The notes beneath the pieces are model-generated. The model did no database searches and had not been told where the DNA came from. It worked only from the letters and a program-made list of their open reading frames with translations. Positions 35,642 to 44,245 of a DNA stretch of 64,000 bases are shown piece after piece. The stretch is from assembly GCF_025465275.1 (NCBI RefSeq), contig NZ_JAODNK010000063.1:1-64000 (forward strand), in the 5' to 3' direction. The position numbers and the translations under genes were made by a program. This stretch comes from Nocardia sp. GTDB taxonomy: Bacteria > Actinomycetota > Actinomycetes > Mycobacteriales > Mycobacteriaceae. Position 1 is the stretch's first letter, and every line of letters begins with the position of its first letter.

Positions 35642-36769
35642 TCAGGTGCTGCTCGGCTGATCTGCGAGTGCGACGGTCCACTTTTCCTCGATGCGGGCGA
35701 AGCGCCAGATGAGTAGTGCGGCAAGCCAAGTCAGGATGAAGAGGGCGACTATGACGAAGCCGAGGATATTGAGGTTCAGGCCGCCTATCCAGTCCCAGAT
35801 GCCGCCGGTCCAGCCGAGTTGGTCGGCGAGGAGGCCGAGCAGTTCGACGGTGCCGATGATGAGGGCTACTGCTACGGACAGACCGGTGATGGTGATGTTG
35901 TAGTAGACCTTGCGGACCGGTTTGGAGAAGGCCCAGCCGTAGGCGAAGTTCATGAATGAGCCGTCGATGGTGTCGAGCAGGCTCATGCCGGCGGCGAAAA
36001 GGATCGGCAGGCAGAGGATTGCGTACCAGGGCAGTCCGGCGGCGGCGCTGGTGCCGGCCAGGACGAGCAGGGCTACCTCGGTGGCGGTGTCGAAGCCGAG
36101 TCCGAAAAGGATGCCTACGGGGTACATCTGCCAGGGCTTGGTGATCGACTTCATGGCTCCGCCGAAGAAGCGGTTCATGAATCCGCGGTTGTCGAGCTGC
36201 TTTTCGAGTTCGTCTTCGTCGTATCGGCCCGAGCGCATATTCCGGAATACGCGCAGGATCCCCACCAGGACAACGATATTGATGATCGCGATGATGTAGA
36301 GGAACGTGCCGGACACGGTGGTGCCGATCAGCCCGGTGTAGTGGTGCAGCGAGGACGAATCGTCCTGGACCGGTCCGACGACCGCCTTCACCCCGACCGA
36401 CAGCAGCAGCGCGAGCACGAAGACGACGGTGGAGTGGCCGAGGGAGAAGAAGAATCCCACCGACAGCGGACGCTGCCCGTCGTTCATGAGTTTGCGGGTG
36501 GTGTTGTCGATCGCGGAGATGTGATCGGCGTCGAAGGCGTGCCGCAGGCCGAGGGTGTACGCGGTCAAACCGACACCGATGCCGAGGGTCTTGTCACCGA
36601 GGCTGAAATGCTGCGGCGCGACAATGGCCACCAGGGTGACCCAGCCGATCACGTGCAGGGCGACGACCACCCCGACCATGGCGGCGACCCGCGCCCATTC
36701 CCGGCGGGTCAGTGCCGTGCGGATGGTTTCCAGCCGCGAAGGCTTCCGCCCGATCTCCGTGGTTGTCAT
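35642..36769 (-). CDS. Nickel/cobalt transporter (NiCoT family)
   Basis: 375 residues, eight predicted membrane segments, ATG 36769 behind GGGAGGG. NiCoT signature in helix II: RHAFDADHISAIDNTTRKL, with the metal-selecting HX4DH; then SLGHSTVVFVLALLL and GLGFDTATEVALL. A large cytoplasmic loop lies between helices IV and V. It imports Ni2+ or Co2+ for urease, hydrogenase or cobalamin enzymes; selectivity cannot be read with certainty. It is divergent from a Fur-family regulator with a palindrome between them, so it is likely repressed when metal is sufficient. Confidence 0.92.
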   Translation of the reverse strand: MTTTEIGRKPSRLETIRTALTRREWARVAAMVGVVVALHVIGWVTLVAIVAPQHFSLGDKTLGIGVGLTAYTLGLRHAFDADHISAIDNTTRKLMNDGQRPLSVGFFFSLGHSTVVFVLALLLSVGVKAVVGPVQDDSSSLHHYTGLIGTTVSGTFLYIIAIINIVVLVGILRVFRNMRSGRYDEDELEKQLDNRGFMNRFFGGAMKSITKPWQMYPVGILFGLGFDTATEVALLVLAGTSAAAGLPWYAILCLPILFAAGMSLLDTIDGSFMNFAYGWAFSKPVRKVYYNITITGLSVAVALIIGTVELLGLLADQLGWTGGIWDWIGGLNLNILGFVIVALFILTWLAALLIWRFARIEEKWTVALADQPSST

Positions 36770-36828
36770 GGTGCGCCCTCCCACAGGACCGTTGGAATCG
36801 AACGAATCAACGGTAACTTCGCCCCATG

Positions 36829-36853
36829 CTTGTTGCAACTCGATGGCAACAAG
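36829..36853. promoter_or_regulatory. Palindrome between NiCoT and Fur-family genes
   Basis: CTTGTTGC and GCAACAAG form perfect 8-bp arms around nine bases; the left half also contains GTTGCAAC. It lies 60 bp from the NiCoT start and 41 bp from the regulator start. Fur-family proteins bind similar dyads. The TGCAA/TTGCA elements recall the known Nur box of Streptomyces, but the spacing is not identical. Confidence 0.55.
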
Positions 36854-36893
36854 AGGGTTGGCGGCAAACGGCATTGGGCGCAACACTGGTCTC

Positions 36894-37400
36894 ATGACAG
36901 GAGCAGGGCACCAGATCGGCGCAGTGGGTTCAGGGACCGCTCCCGGCCATCACGAAGACCGGGTGCGCAGGCTGCTTCGGGAGCACGGATTGCGTTGTAC
37001 GACACCACGACTGGCGGTGCTGTCCGTCCTGGACATCGACCCGCCCGTCGGACATCTCAGCGCCGGGCAGATCCATCGGCGGCTCGCCGAGCAGGGCCGC
37101 GAGGTCGATGTGACCACGGTGTATCGGACGGTATCGACGCTGGTGGAGGTCGGAGTGCTGCATGCGCTGACGCTCGACGAGCACGTCACGACCTACGGTT
37201 TGGCCGACCACCCGCACCACCACGCCATCTGCACCCGATGCGCCACCATGATCGAAGTCCCCGCCGACCGATTGAGCACCGCACTGGCCCAAGCCAGCCT
37301 GGGCAGCTCGTTCGCCCTCTCCGAGCACGCCGGGCTGACCCTGCACGGCCTGTGCCCGGACTGCCAGCAGGCACACGACGCCACCGCCGGCGTGCATTGA
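36894..37400 (+). CDS. Fur-family metalloregulator (Nur/Zur-like)
   Basis: 168 residues from ATG 36894. Winged helix (RVRRLLREHGLRCTTPRLAVLSVLDIDPPVGHLSAGQIHRRLAEQGREVDVTTVYRTVSTLVEVGVLHAL) and a dimer/metal domain with HPHHHAICTRCATMIEVP and CPDC for structural zinc. A long N-terminal tail precedes the fold, so a later GTG could be the true start. Facing the NiCoT gene, it best fits a nickel-sensing Nur role. Zn, Mn and peroxide sensing are not excluded. Confidence 0.8.
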   Translation: MTGAGHQIGAVGSGTAPGHHEDRVRRLLREHGLRCTTPRLAVLSVLDIDPPVGHLSAGQIHRRLAEQGREVDVTTVYRTVSTLVEVGVLHALTLDEHVTTYGLADHPHHHAICTRCATMIEVPADRLSTALAQASLGSSFALSEHAGLTLHGLCPDCQQAHDATAGVH

Positions 37401-37421
37401 TTCCCGCCGGAGCTCCCGACC

Positions 37422-37499
37422 CTGAGTGCGAGCGATCCGGCCGAGGCGGCCGCGCGTGCGGAGCTCGTCATCAATGCCACGGGCACTCAGTTGTGCTGG
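37422..37499 (+). pseudogene. Possible fragment of an NAD(P)-binding oxidoreductase gene
   Basis: One frame reads LSASDPAEAAARAELVINATGTQL, which looks like the middle of a Rossmann-fold reductase (DPAEAA..AELVINA). It has no start, no more than 26 codons and no continuation. It lies between the Fur-family gene and glpD. I regard it as a gene relic with low certainty. Confidence 0.25.
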
Positions 37500-37505
37500 C
37501 GGAAG

Positions 37506-39242
37506 CTACTTTTCGACGGGGACCGGCTCCAGGATTTGGGGGCGGGGTTCGGGGGCGGCTATGCGGAGGGCGTCGGCGGAGGCATCGTCGGGTTGGGTCT
37601 GGGATTCGATTTCGGCGGTGACTCGGGCTACGTAGGTGGCTATTTCGCGGGCGGTTTCGGCGTCGTCCCAGCCGAGGACCGGGGCGACGAGGCGGGCGAC
37701 CTGGTCGGCGCAGTCGACGCCGCGGTGCGCGTATTCGATGGAGATGCGGGTGCGGCGGGCAAGGATGTCTTCCAGGTGCAGGGCGGCTTCCGCGGCGGCG
37801 GCGTAGACCACCTCGACCTGCAGATAGCCGGGGGACGCTTCGATCGGTTGCAGCAGATCGGGTTTGCCGTCGGCGAGGCCGAGCACCTCGTCGATGAGGG
37901 AGCCGTACCTGTTGAGCAGGTGCTGGATTCGGTACGGGTGCACCCCGTATTTCTCGGCCAGGTGCGGGGTCTGATTCAGCAGGGCGTGGTAGCCGTCCGC
38001 GCCGAGCAGCGGCACCTTGTCGGTGATGGTGGGCGGCACCTGGCGCGGAATGTCCTGTGCCGCTTCGTCGACGGCGTCGTAGGCCATGACGCGGTAGGTG
38101 GTGTACTTACCGCCCGCGATGGCGACCAGGCCCGGTGCGATCCGGGCGACGGCATGCTCACGGGAGAGCTTGGAGGTCTGATCGCTCTCCCCCGCCAGCA
38201 GCGGCCGCAGACCCGCGTAGACGCCGGTGATATCGCCATGCGTGAGCGGTGTGACCAGCACCGAATTGACGTGTTCGAGTAGATAGTCGATGTCGTTCTT
38301 GGTGGCGGCCGGATGCGCGAGATCCAGATTCCAGTCGGTGTCGGTGGTGCCGATCAACCAGTGATCGGTGCCCCACATGATGACGAACAGTACCGAGGTC
38401 GGCGTGCGGAGAATGATCGAGGTGTCGCTGGCAATGCGGTCGCGCGGGACCACAATGTGCACACCCTTGGACGCACGCACATGGAATCGACCGCGCTGAT
38501 GCGCGAGAGCTTGCAGTTCATCGGTCCACACACCGGTCGCATTGATGACGACACTCGCGCGAACCTCGGTCCGGCGGCCGTCCTCACTGTCGTGCACCCT
38601 CACACCCACCACCCGGTCCGCCTCCCGCAGGAAGCCGACCACCTGCGTGGACGTGCGAATGACCGCGCCGTAGTGGGCGGCAGTGCGGGCCAGCGTCATG
38701 GTGTGCCGGGCATCGTCGACCACCGTGTCGTAGTACGTGAGCCCGCCGGTGAGCGCATCGCTCTTGAGCGCCGGAGCCAGCCGCAGTGCCCCCGACTTGG
38801 TCAGATGATGCTGTCCCGGAACGGATTTAGACCCACCCATGGTGTCGTAGAGGGTCAGGCCGGCGGCCACGTAGGGCCGCTCCCAGCCGTAGTGGGTGAG
38901 CGGGTACAGGAATTTCAGCGGCTTCACCAGGTGCGGCGCCAGCTTGGACAACGACAGTTCGCGCTCGTGCAGCGCCTCGCGCACCAGCCCGAACTCCATC
39001 ATCTCCAGATAGCGCAGGCCGCCGTGGAACATCTTCGACGAGCGACTGGAGGTGCCGGAGGCCAGATCGCGGGCCTCGACTAGCGCGACCTCCAGGCCAC
39101 GGGTGGCGGCATCGAGGGCGATTCCGGCGCCGACCACGCCACCGCCGATCACCACCACATCGAAGGTGTCCTTGCCCAGCCGTGCCCAGGCCTCCTCGCG
39201 CTGCTCGGGGCCCAGAAACTGCGATCGCGGGTTCTTCGTCAT
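37506..39242 (-). CDS. glpD: Aerobic glycerol-3-phosphate dehydrogenase
   Basis: 578 residues. FAD-linked membrane-associated enzyme that oxidises glycerol-3-phosphate to DHAP and reduces quinone. FAD motif FDVVVIGGGVVGAGIALDAATRGL, EARDLASGTSSRSSKMFHGGLRYLEM, PHLVKPLKFLYPLTHYGW, and the C-terminal cap domain GKYTTYRVMAYDAVD...YAAAAEAALHLEDILARRTRISIEYAHRG. It is divergent from glpK; together they route glycerol into glycolysis. A short repeat GTATCGAYGAYG lies at about 39267 and 39288 in the 191-bp gap and may be a regulator site. Confidence 0.95.
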   Translation of the reverse strand: MTKNPRSQFLGPEQREEAWARLGKDTFDVVVIGGGVVGAGIALDAATRGLEVALVEARDLASGTSSRSSKMFHGGLRYLEMMEFGLVREALHERELSLSKLAPHLVKPLKFLYPLTHYGWERPYVAAGLTLYDTMGGSKSVPGQHHLTKSGALRLAPALKSDALTGGLTYYDTVVDDARHTMTLARTAAHYGAVIRTSTQVVGFLREADRVVGVRVHDSEDGRRTEVRASVVINATGVWTDELQALAHQRGRFHVRASKGVHIVVPRDRIASDTSIILRTPTSVLFVIMWGTDHWLIGTTDTDWNLDLAHPAATKNDIDYLLEHVNSVLVTPLTHGDITGVYAGLRPLLAGESDQTSKLSREHAVARIAPGLVAIAGGKYTTYRVMAYDAVDEAAQDIPRQVPPTITDKVPLLGADGYHALLNQTPHLAEKYGVHPYRIQHLLNRYGSLIDEVLGLADGKPDLLQPIEASPGYLQVEVVYAAAAEAALHLEDILARRTRISIEYAHRGVDCADQVARLVAPVLGWDDAETAREIATYVARVTAEIESQTQPDDASADALRIAAPEPRPQILEPVPVEK

Positions 39243-39433
39243 GCTCGACTCCTCCGGCCCGCCGCGGTATCGACGATGCGGCGCTCGTATCGATGACGCT
39301 CTGGTCGAAGCTCAGCTACTCGGGAGCAACCGTAGTCCACACTAATGGCTCACCGTGCGACCCCGCCCCGTGGTGTCCGTGGCAGCGCGCGTCATGGCGC
39401 CGGGCGCGCATTCGCGGCGAGTAGCCTGCTCGA

Positions 39434-40930
39434 ATGCGTCGATATGTGGCTGCCATCGATTCCGGTACGACCTCCAGCCGGTGCATCGTCTTCGATCACC
39501 ACGGCCTCATAGTGGGGGTCGCGCAACGTGAGCACGAGCAGATCTTCCCGCAGCCGGGCTGGGTCGAGCACGATGCCGAAACCATCTGGCGCAATACCGA
39601 ACTCGTGATCGCCGAGGTGCTGGAGAAGCTCGGGATCGGCGCGGGCGATATTACCGCGGTCGGTGTCACCAATCAGCGTGAGACCACTGTGGTGTGGGAA
39701 CGCGCCAGCGGCAAGCCGATTCACAATGCCATCGTCTGGCAGGACACCCGCACCGCCGATCTCACCGTCGAGCTGGCCGGTTCCGACGGCCCGAACCGCT
39801 ACGCCGACCGCACCGGACTGCCGCTGTCCACCTACTTCGCCGGGCCCAAACTGCGGTGGATCCTCGATCGCGTCCCGGGCGCACGGCAGCGCGCCGAGGA
39901 CGGGGAGCTCTGCTTCGGCACCATCGACAGCTGGGTGCTGTGGAATCTCACCGGGCAGCACCTCACCGATGTCACCAATGCCTCGCGCACCATGCTGATG
40001 GATCTTCGCTCACTGCAATGGGATCCGCAGATCTGCGCCGATTTCGGGGTGCCCATGGCCGTGCTGCCGACCATCCGCAGCTCGTCGGAGGTGTACGGCG
40101 ACATCACCACCACCGCGCTGGCGGGAGTGCCGATCGCGGGCATTCTCGGCGATCAGCAGGCGGCGACCTTCGGACAGGCCTGCCTGTCGCCCGGTGATAC
40201 CAAGAACACCTACGGCACCGGCAATTTCATGCTCATGAACACCGGCACCACACCGGTATTCAGTGAGCACGGACTGCTGACCACGGTGTGCTATCGCCTC
40301 GGCGACCAACCCGCCGTGTACGCGCTCGAAGGGTCCATCGCCGTCACCGGTTCGCTGGTGCAGTGGCTGCGCGACAACCTGGGGATGATCGGGGCCGCCG
40401 AGGAGATCGAGCCGCTCGCCCGCACCGTCGACGACAATGGCGGCTGCTATATCGTCCCGGCCTTCTCCGGCCTCTTCGCCCCGCGCTGGCGGCCCGACGC
40501 ACGCGGCGTATTCGCCGGCCTCACCCGCTTCGTGAATCGCGGGCACATCGCCCGAGCAGTGTTGGAGGCCACCGCATTCCAGACCCGCGAGGTCATCGAC
40601 GCCATGCGCGCCGATGCCGCCGCACAACATCTGGACGTCGAAAAAGTGACCCTCAAGGTCGACGGCGGCATGGTGATCAACGAACTGCTCATGCAATTCC
40701 AGTCCGACATCCTCGACGCCCCCGTGGTGCGCCCGGTTGTCACCGAAACCACCGCGCTCGGCGCGGCCTACGCCGCCGGACTGGCCGTCGGCTACTGGGC
40801 CTCCCCCGACGACATTCGCGACAACTGGGCCGAAGACAAGCGCTGGAACTCGACGATGTCCGACGAAACCCGCGACCACCTCCTCCACGAGTGGAACAAG
40901 GCAGTCGAACGCACCTACAACTGGGCCTGA
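39434..40930 (+). CDS. glpK: Glycerol kinase
   Basis: 498 residues, FGGY family. Phosphorylates glycerol with ATP. Motifs: [21 protein letters not shown] (phosphate 1), [71 protein letters not shown], and [19 protein letters not shown] near the C-terminus. Length is normal. It provides the substrate for GlpD. No transporter (GlpF) is nearby. Confidence 0.96.
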   Translation: MRRYVAAIDSGTTSSRCIVFDHHGLIVGVAQREHEQIFPQPGWVEHDAETIWRNTELVIAEVLEKLGIGAGDITAVGVTNQRETTVVWERASGKPIHNAIVWQDTRTADLTVELAGSDGPNRYADRTGLPLSTYFAGPKLRWILDRVPGARQRAEDGELCFGTIDSWVLWNLTGQHLTDVTNASRTMLMDLRSLQWDPQICADFGVPMAVLPTIRSSSEVYGDITTTALAGVPIAGILGDQQAATFGQACLSPGDTKNTYGTGNFMLMNTGTTPVFSEHGLLTTVCYRLGDQPAVYALEGSIAVTGSLVQWLRDNLGMIGAAEEIEPLARTVDDNGGCYIVPAFSGLFAPRWRPDARGVFAGLTRFVNRGHIARAVLEATAFQTREVIDAMRADAAAQHLDVEKVTLKVDGGMVINELLMQFQSDILDAPVVRPVVTETTALGAAYAAGLAVGYWASPDDIRDNWAEDKRWNSTMSDETRDHLLHEWNKAVERTYNWA

Positions 40931-41057
40931 GCCACCGACCAGGAACTGAGGGCGGCGGCCACTCGCACAATGCCGCCACCATTTCCTGATGATCTTGGTG
41001 CCCGCGACCAGGCCCGGGCGATGCCCCGGAACGGATGCCCAGCGGACGGATTCCCCT

Positions 41058-41147
41058 CGTCATCCCGGCGCGCTTTTGGCCGGGATCCACCGCGACCCGC
41101 CACACCATTGCGGGTGTGGATCCCGGCCAAAAACATGCGGGATGACG
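41058..41147. repeat. Palindromic interspersed element, copy 1
   Basis: The arms CGTCATCCCGGC / GCGGGATGACG (outer) and GGCCGGGATCCAC / GTGGATCCCGGCC (inner) fold into a hairpin with an internal bulge and a variable apical loop. Copies 2 and 3 at 59052 and 62027 share both arms. It lies in the 302-bp gap between glpK and the aminotransferase; no other feature was seen there. Confidence 0.9.
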
Positions 41148-41232
41148 GAGCGGGATGCCGCGAACAACAATTCATCGGATGCCTGCGAGCCGTGATCTTG
41201 GGGGTAGACCCGGCGAAGCAGCGGTCCAGTGG

Positions 41233-42426
41233 CTAGACCCGGGCGGGGGCGGACGCGTGGGCTTGGGCCAAGCGGTCGACCGCTTCCCGCAGGACGGTGG
41301 TGTCCGAGGTGGTGAAGCACAGGCGCATGGAGTGGGTGTAGTCGGTGGTGACGGCGAAGGCCGAGCCGTGGACGTAGGCGACGCCGGCGTCGAGGGCGTG
41401 TGGGAGGAGGGATTGGGTGTCGGTGCCGTCGGTGAAGTCGGCCCACACGAACATGCCGCCGGTGGCGTCGGTGGTGACGATGCGGTCGCCGAAGCTGGTG
41501 CGGACGGCGTCGACGAGGGCGTGGGCGCGCTCGCTGTAGATCTTGCGGACCGAATCGACATGGGCGGCCAGCCAATCGGTGTCCGACAGCAGGTCGGCGG
41601 TGATCTGCTGAGTGAGGGCGGAGCCGCAGAGGTCGGCGCCCTGCTTGAGGAGTTCCACCGCGCGGCACACCTGGGTGGGCGCGACCATCCAGCCCACACG
41701 CAGGCTGGGGGCGAGGATCTTGGAGGCGCTGGACAGGCGAATCGCATTGGGCGAGTACGTCGCCACCGGCGCGGGGGCGGGGCTGTCGAACCAGAGTTCG
41801 CCGTACGGATCGTCCTCGATGACCCAGAAGCCGTGTGCCGTAGCGAGTTCCGCCAGTTCCATGCGGCGCTGCACACTCATGGTGACGCCGCCCGGATTGT
41901 GGAAGTTGCTGACGGTGTGCACGAAGGCCGGGCGCTCCCCCGTGGCCAGCAGTTCACGCAGGACGTCCACGCGCATGCCCTCGGCATCCAGCGGGACCGC
42001 GACGATACGGGCTCCGGCGGACCGGAACACCTGCAGCGCACCGATATACGCCGGATCCTCCACCACGACCAGCGCACCCGGATCGAGCAGCACCTCGGCC
42101 AGCAGTGACAGTGCCTGCTGCGAGCCGTGCGTGACGAAGACCTCGTCCACCGGCACCGGGCGGCCCAGCCGCGCCGACTCGCGGGCGGCGAGCACCTCAC
42201 GCAGCGGTCCCCAGCCCGGCGATTCGGTGTATTGCAGGACCGACCGGTCGGCCAGCGCCGCCTCGGCCGCAGCCGCAATGCGATCACGGGGCATTAGCTC
42301 GGCATCCGGGAGGCCACCGGCCAGGCTGATGATATCGGCGCGCGCGGTGAGTTTGAGCAGGTCGCGAATCGCCGAACTCTGCAGGCCATCGAGCCTTCGA
42401 GACAGCGGTGGAGTTATCGCGGACAT
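41233..42426 (-). CDS. PLP-dependent aminotransferase (LysN/MocR-like class I)
   Basis: 397 residues from ATG 42426, with GGAGG five bases upstream. Fold type I: LLKLTARADIISLAGGLPDAELMP, VFVTHGSQQALSLLAEVLLDPG, HTVSNFHNPGGVTMS, WVIEDDPYGELWF, PLP lysine in LSSASKILAPSLRVGWM. The closest known types are 2-aminoadipate/aromatic transaminases related to LysN. No GntR domain precedes it. An amino donor from lysine or aminoadipate would fit the lat region, but it lies 20 kb away. It belongs to no tight operon. Confidence 0.85.
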   Translation of the reverse strand: MSAITPPLSRRLDGLQSSAIRDLLKLTARADIISLAGGLPDAELMPRDRIAAAAEAALADRSVLQYTESPGWGPLREVLAARESARLGRPVPVDEVFVTHGSQQALSLLAEVLLDPGALVVVEDPAYIGALQVFRSAGARIVAVPLDAEGMRVDVLRELLATGERPAFVHTVSNFHNPGGVTMSVQRRMELAELATAHGFWVIEDDPYGELWFDSPAPAPVATYSPNAIRLSSASKILAPSLRVGWMVAPTQVCRAVELLKQGADLCGSALTQQITADLLSDTDWLAAHVDSVRKIYSERAHALVDAVRTSFGDRIVTTDATGGMFVWADFTDGTDTQSLLPHALDAGVAYVHGSAFAVTTDYTHSMRLCFTTSDTTVLREAVDRLAQAHASAPARV

Positions 42427-42559
42427 GAGAACCTCCGAGGAACGCCGGGGTATGCGAAATTCCACTGTGTCACAGCCAAACCACGAGGTGAAACCCGGGT
42501 CCCAGATCATGGGACGAATTCCCCGCAATGAGACCGACACCACCACAGGTGAACATCGC

Positions 42560-42690
42560 GGCCCCACCGCACACGACGCCCGCGAGTTTCCAGTCGAGGT
42601 CGACCACATCGCCGACGCCCAGGCTCAGGCCCTGGCCACCGACGGGGTTCGCACCGCCGATGGGCCGTCTGCCGACACTCAGCGAGACCA
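42560..42690 (-). pseudogene. Relic of a class A flavoprotein monooxygenase
   Basis: The minus strand reads NPVGGQGLSLGVGDVVDLDWKLAGVV (42565-42655). The family signature is P-x-GGQG-x-N-x-G-x-QDA-x-NL-x-WKL, as in rifampin and phenol-type hydroxylases. A neighbouring frame holds AHRR, part of the preceding GDAAHR motif, so a frameshift separates them. No start, no stop in frame and no other domain remain in the 328-bp gap 42427-42754. It is a gene remnant, not an active gene. Confidence 0.5.
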
Positions 42691-42754
42691 GTCGTTCTCC
42701 ACCCGTCTGCGGTAATCGCAGAGCCGGCCCCGACCTCGACTGCCGCAGTGGGTG

Positions 42755-44125
42755 TCAGCGCTCGTCGATGGCGAAGATCAGGTGTTTGCCGTCTTTGTTC
42801 ACAGTGAGGATGTGCTGGCGGTAGACCGTGGTGGTGCCGTCGGGGCGGTGCTCGGTGAGGTCGGCGTCGTAGACGTCCGGGCCCGCGTCGGTAATGCGCA
42901 GGCAGTAGCTGGTGCCGATCGGGATCACGTCATTGATCGCCTGCTGAATCGTGTCGGCCTGAGACACATTGGCCGCATCGGGGGCGACGAAGGCGCGGGC
43001 CTTCACACCATTGCGGTCCGAATAAAAGGCGTGCTGGAAGCCGAGGATGGCATCCGCGCCGGTCTCGGTACCGCCCGCGCCATTACCGATAGTCAGTGGG
43101 CCGTCCCGCTTGGTCGGGCAGCTCAGCGCGGCCACCGTGGTGGGGGCGGCGGTCGTCACCAAGCCGTCGGAATTGGAGGAGGCGGCCGCCGAATCGGACT
43201 TGTCCCCGCCACCGGTGAGTGCGACCACCACCGCCGCAACGGCGGCCAGTACCACCACGACACCAGCGCCGATCAGGATCGGCTTCCGCGACGTCTTCGG
43301 CTTGTCCTGCGGCGCAGCAGATTTCGGAGCCAATCGCTGTGCGATCGGATCGTCGGCCCAGGACAGCGACTCCGATTTCGGCTCGGTCTTCTTGGGCATC
43401 AGCATGCGGCCGATGGGATCGTCCGCCCACGACAGCGATTCCTGCTGCGGCGCAGCCGATTCCGGTGCGTCCGGAGGCATTCCGGCATCGGCGGAACGCA
43501 GCCACGCCGATTCCCGCCCGGCGAACGCGGCGGTACTGATGCCACCGCCCCGAGCCCAGCCCGCCGACGGTTTCTTGGCGGGCGGGGCCGGTTCGACGTT
43601 GTAGCGCACGGTCTCCTCGACGCTCTCTGGGTCGCCGAATTCAGTGCCGTACAACGCATCGTCACCGGTCGTGTCCTGCGACGGCGGCACCGAGGAGTCC
43701 GGCGCCAGATATTCGCCGCCGGCCGGCCGCCACGCCAGCTCGGGGCTGGCCGGGACCGCCGGCGGCGCCCACCCGGGCGCACCGGCCTCGGCACCGAAAT
43801 CGCTCGGCGGTGCACCGAAACCCGGTGCTGCCGAACCGAACTCGTTCAGCGGCGCACCGAAGTCGTTCCCCTGCACACTGTAGGTATCGGTCGTCGGGCC
43901 GAATACCGAGATCGGCGGCCCGAATTCGTTCAGCGACGGGCCGAATTCCGAGAGCGGCGGCCCGAAGTCGGATCCGCCGACGGCTCCCGGCCCGGACCCG
44001 AACGGCGATCCCGAGTCCGCCTGCGGAGCCCCGTCCTGCGGCGGCTCGTGCGCTCCCCGGGGCGCCGGTTCGGCGCCGGGAGTGGCCTCGGGGCGGTCCG
44101 CCGACTCGTCCTTGCCGGAATCCAT
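42755..44125 (-). CDS. Membrane-anchored repeat protein with extracellular domain
   Basis: 456 residues from ATG 44125, behind AAAGGAC. The cytoplasmic region of about 280 residues is acidic and Pro/Gly-rich, with a run of Phe-Gly repeats (FGPPLSEFG, FGPSLNEFG, FGPPISVFG, FGAPLNEFG, at about residues 54-98) and two copies of ESLSWADDPI (about 229 and 251). One membrane helix follows (PILIGAGVVVVLAAVAAVVVALTGGG, about 279-304), then an outside domain of about 150 residues with two cysteines (LSCPTK, SYCLRI) and a conserved C-terminus (TTTVYRQHILTVNKDGKHLIFAIDE). No enzyme motif. The two cysteines may form a disulfide. It follows a secreted protein gene with a terminator between. Confidence 0.75.
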   Translation of the reverse strand: MDSGKDESADRPEATPGAEPAPRGAHEPPQDGAPQADSGSPFGSGPGAVGGSDFGPPLSEFGPSLNEFGPPISVFGPTTDTYSVQGNDFGAPLNEFGSAAPGFGAPPSDFGAEAGAPGWAPPAVPASPELAWRPAGGEYLAPDSSVPPSQDTTGDDALYGTEFGDPESVEETVRYNVEPAPPAKKPSAGWARGGGISTAAFAGRESAWLRSADAGMPPDAPESAAPQQESLSWADDPIGRMLMPKKTEPKSESLSWADDPIAQRLAPKSAAPQDKPKTSRKPILIGAGVVVVLAAVAAVVVALTGGGDKSDSAAASSNSDGLVTTAAPTTVAALSCPTKRDGPLTIGNGAGGTETGADAILGFQHAFYSDRNGVKARAFVAPDAANVSQADTIQQAINDVIPIGTSYCLRITDAGPDVYDADLTEHRPDGTTTVYRQHILTVNKDGKHLIFAIDER

Positions 44126-44146
44126 CACCCGTCCTTTCGCCACACA

Positions 44147-44180
44147 CGCGTGGGGCGGTCGTTTACGACCGCCCCACGCG
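44147..44180 (-). terminator. Hairpin after the secreted Pro/Thr-rich protein gene
   Basis: CGCGTGGGGCGGTCGT and ACGACCGCCCCACGCG form a perfect 16-bp stem around TT. It is 65 bp past the stop of the secreted-protein gene and upstream of the membrane-anchored gene. Confidence 0.85.
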
Positions 44181-44245
44181 ACGACTCAACTCCTGCCGGC
44201 ACCGAATTTCAACTCTCCGCCGGCAATAAATTCGGCCGGTTTCGC

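Noticed and set aside
35614..36893. Possible riboswitch upstream of tenA or the NiCoT gene
   Set aside because: The 28-bp and 124-bp gaps hold no thiamine or cobalamin box that I can recognise; a Fur-type palindrome explains the region better.
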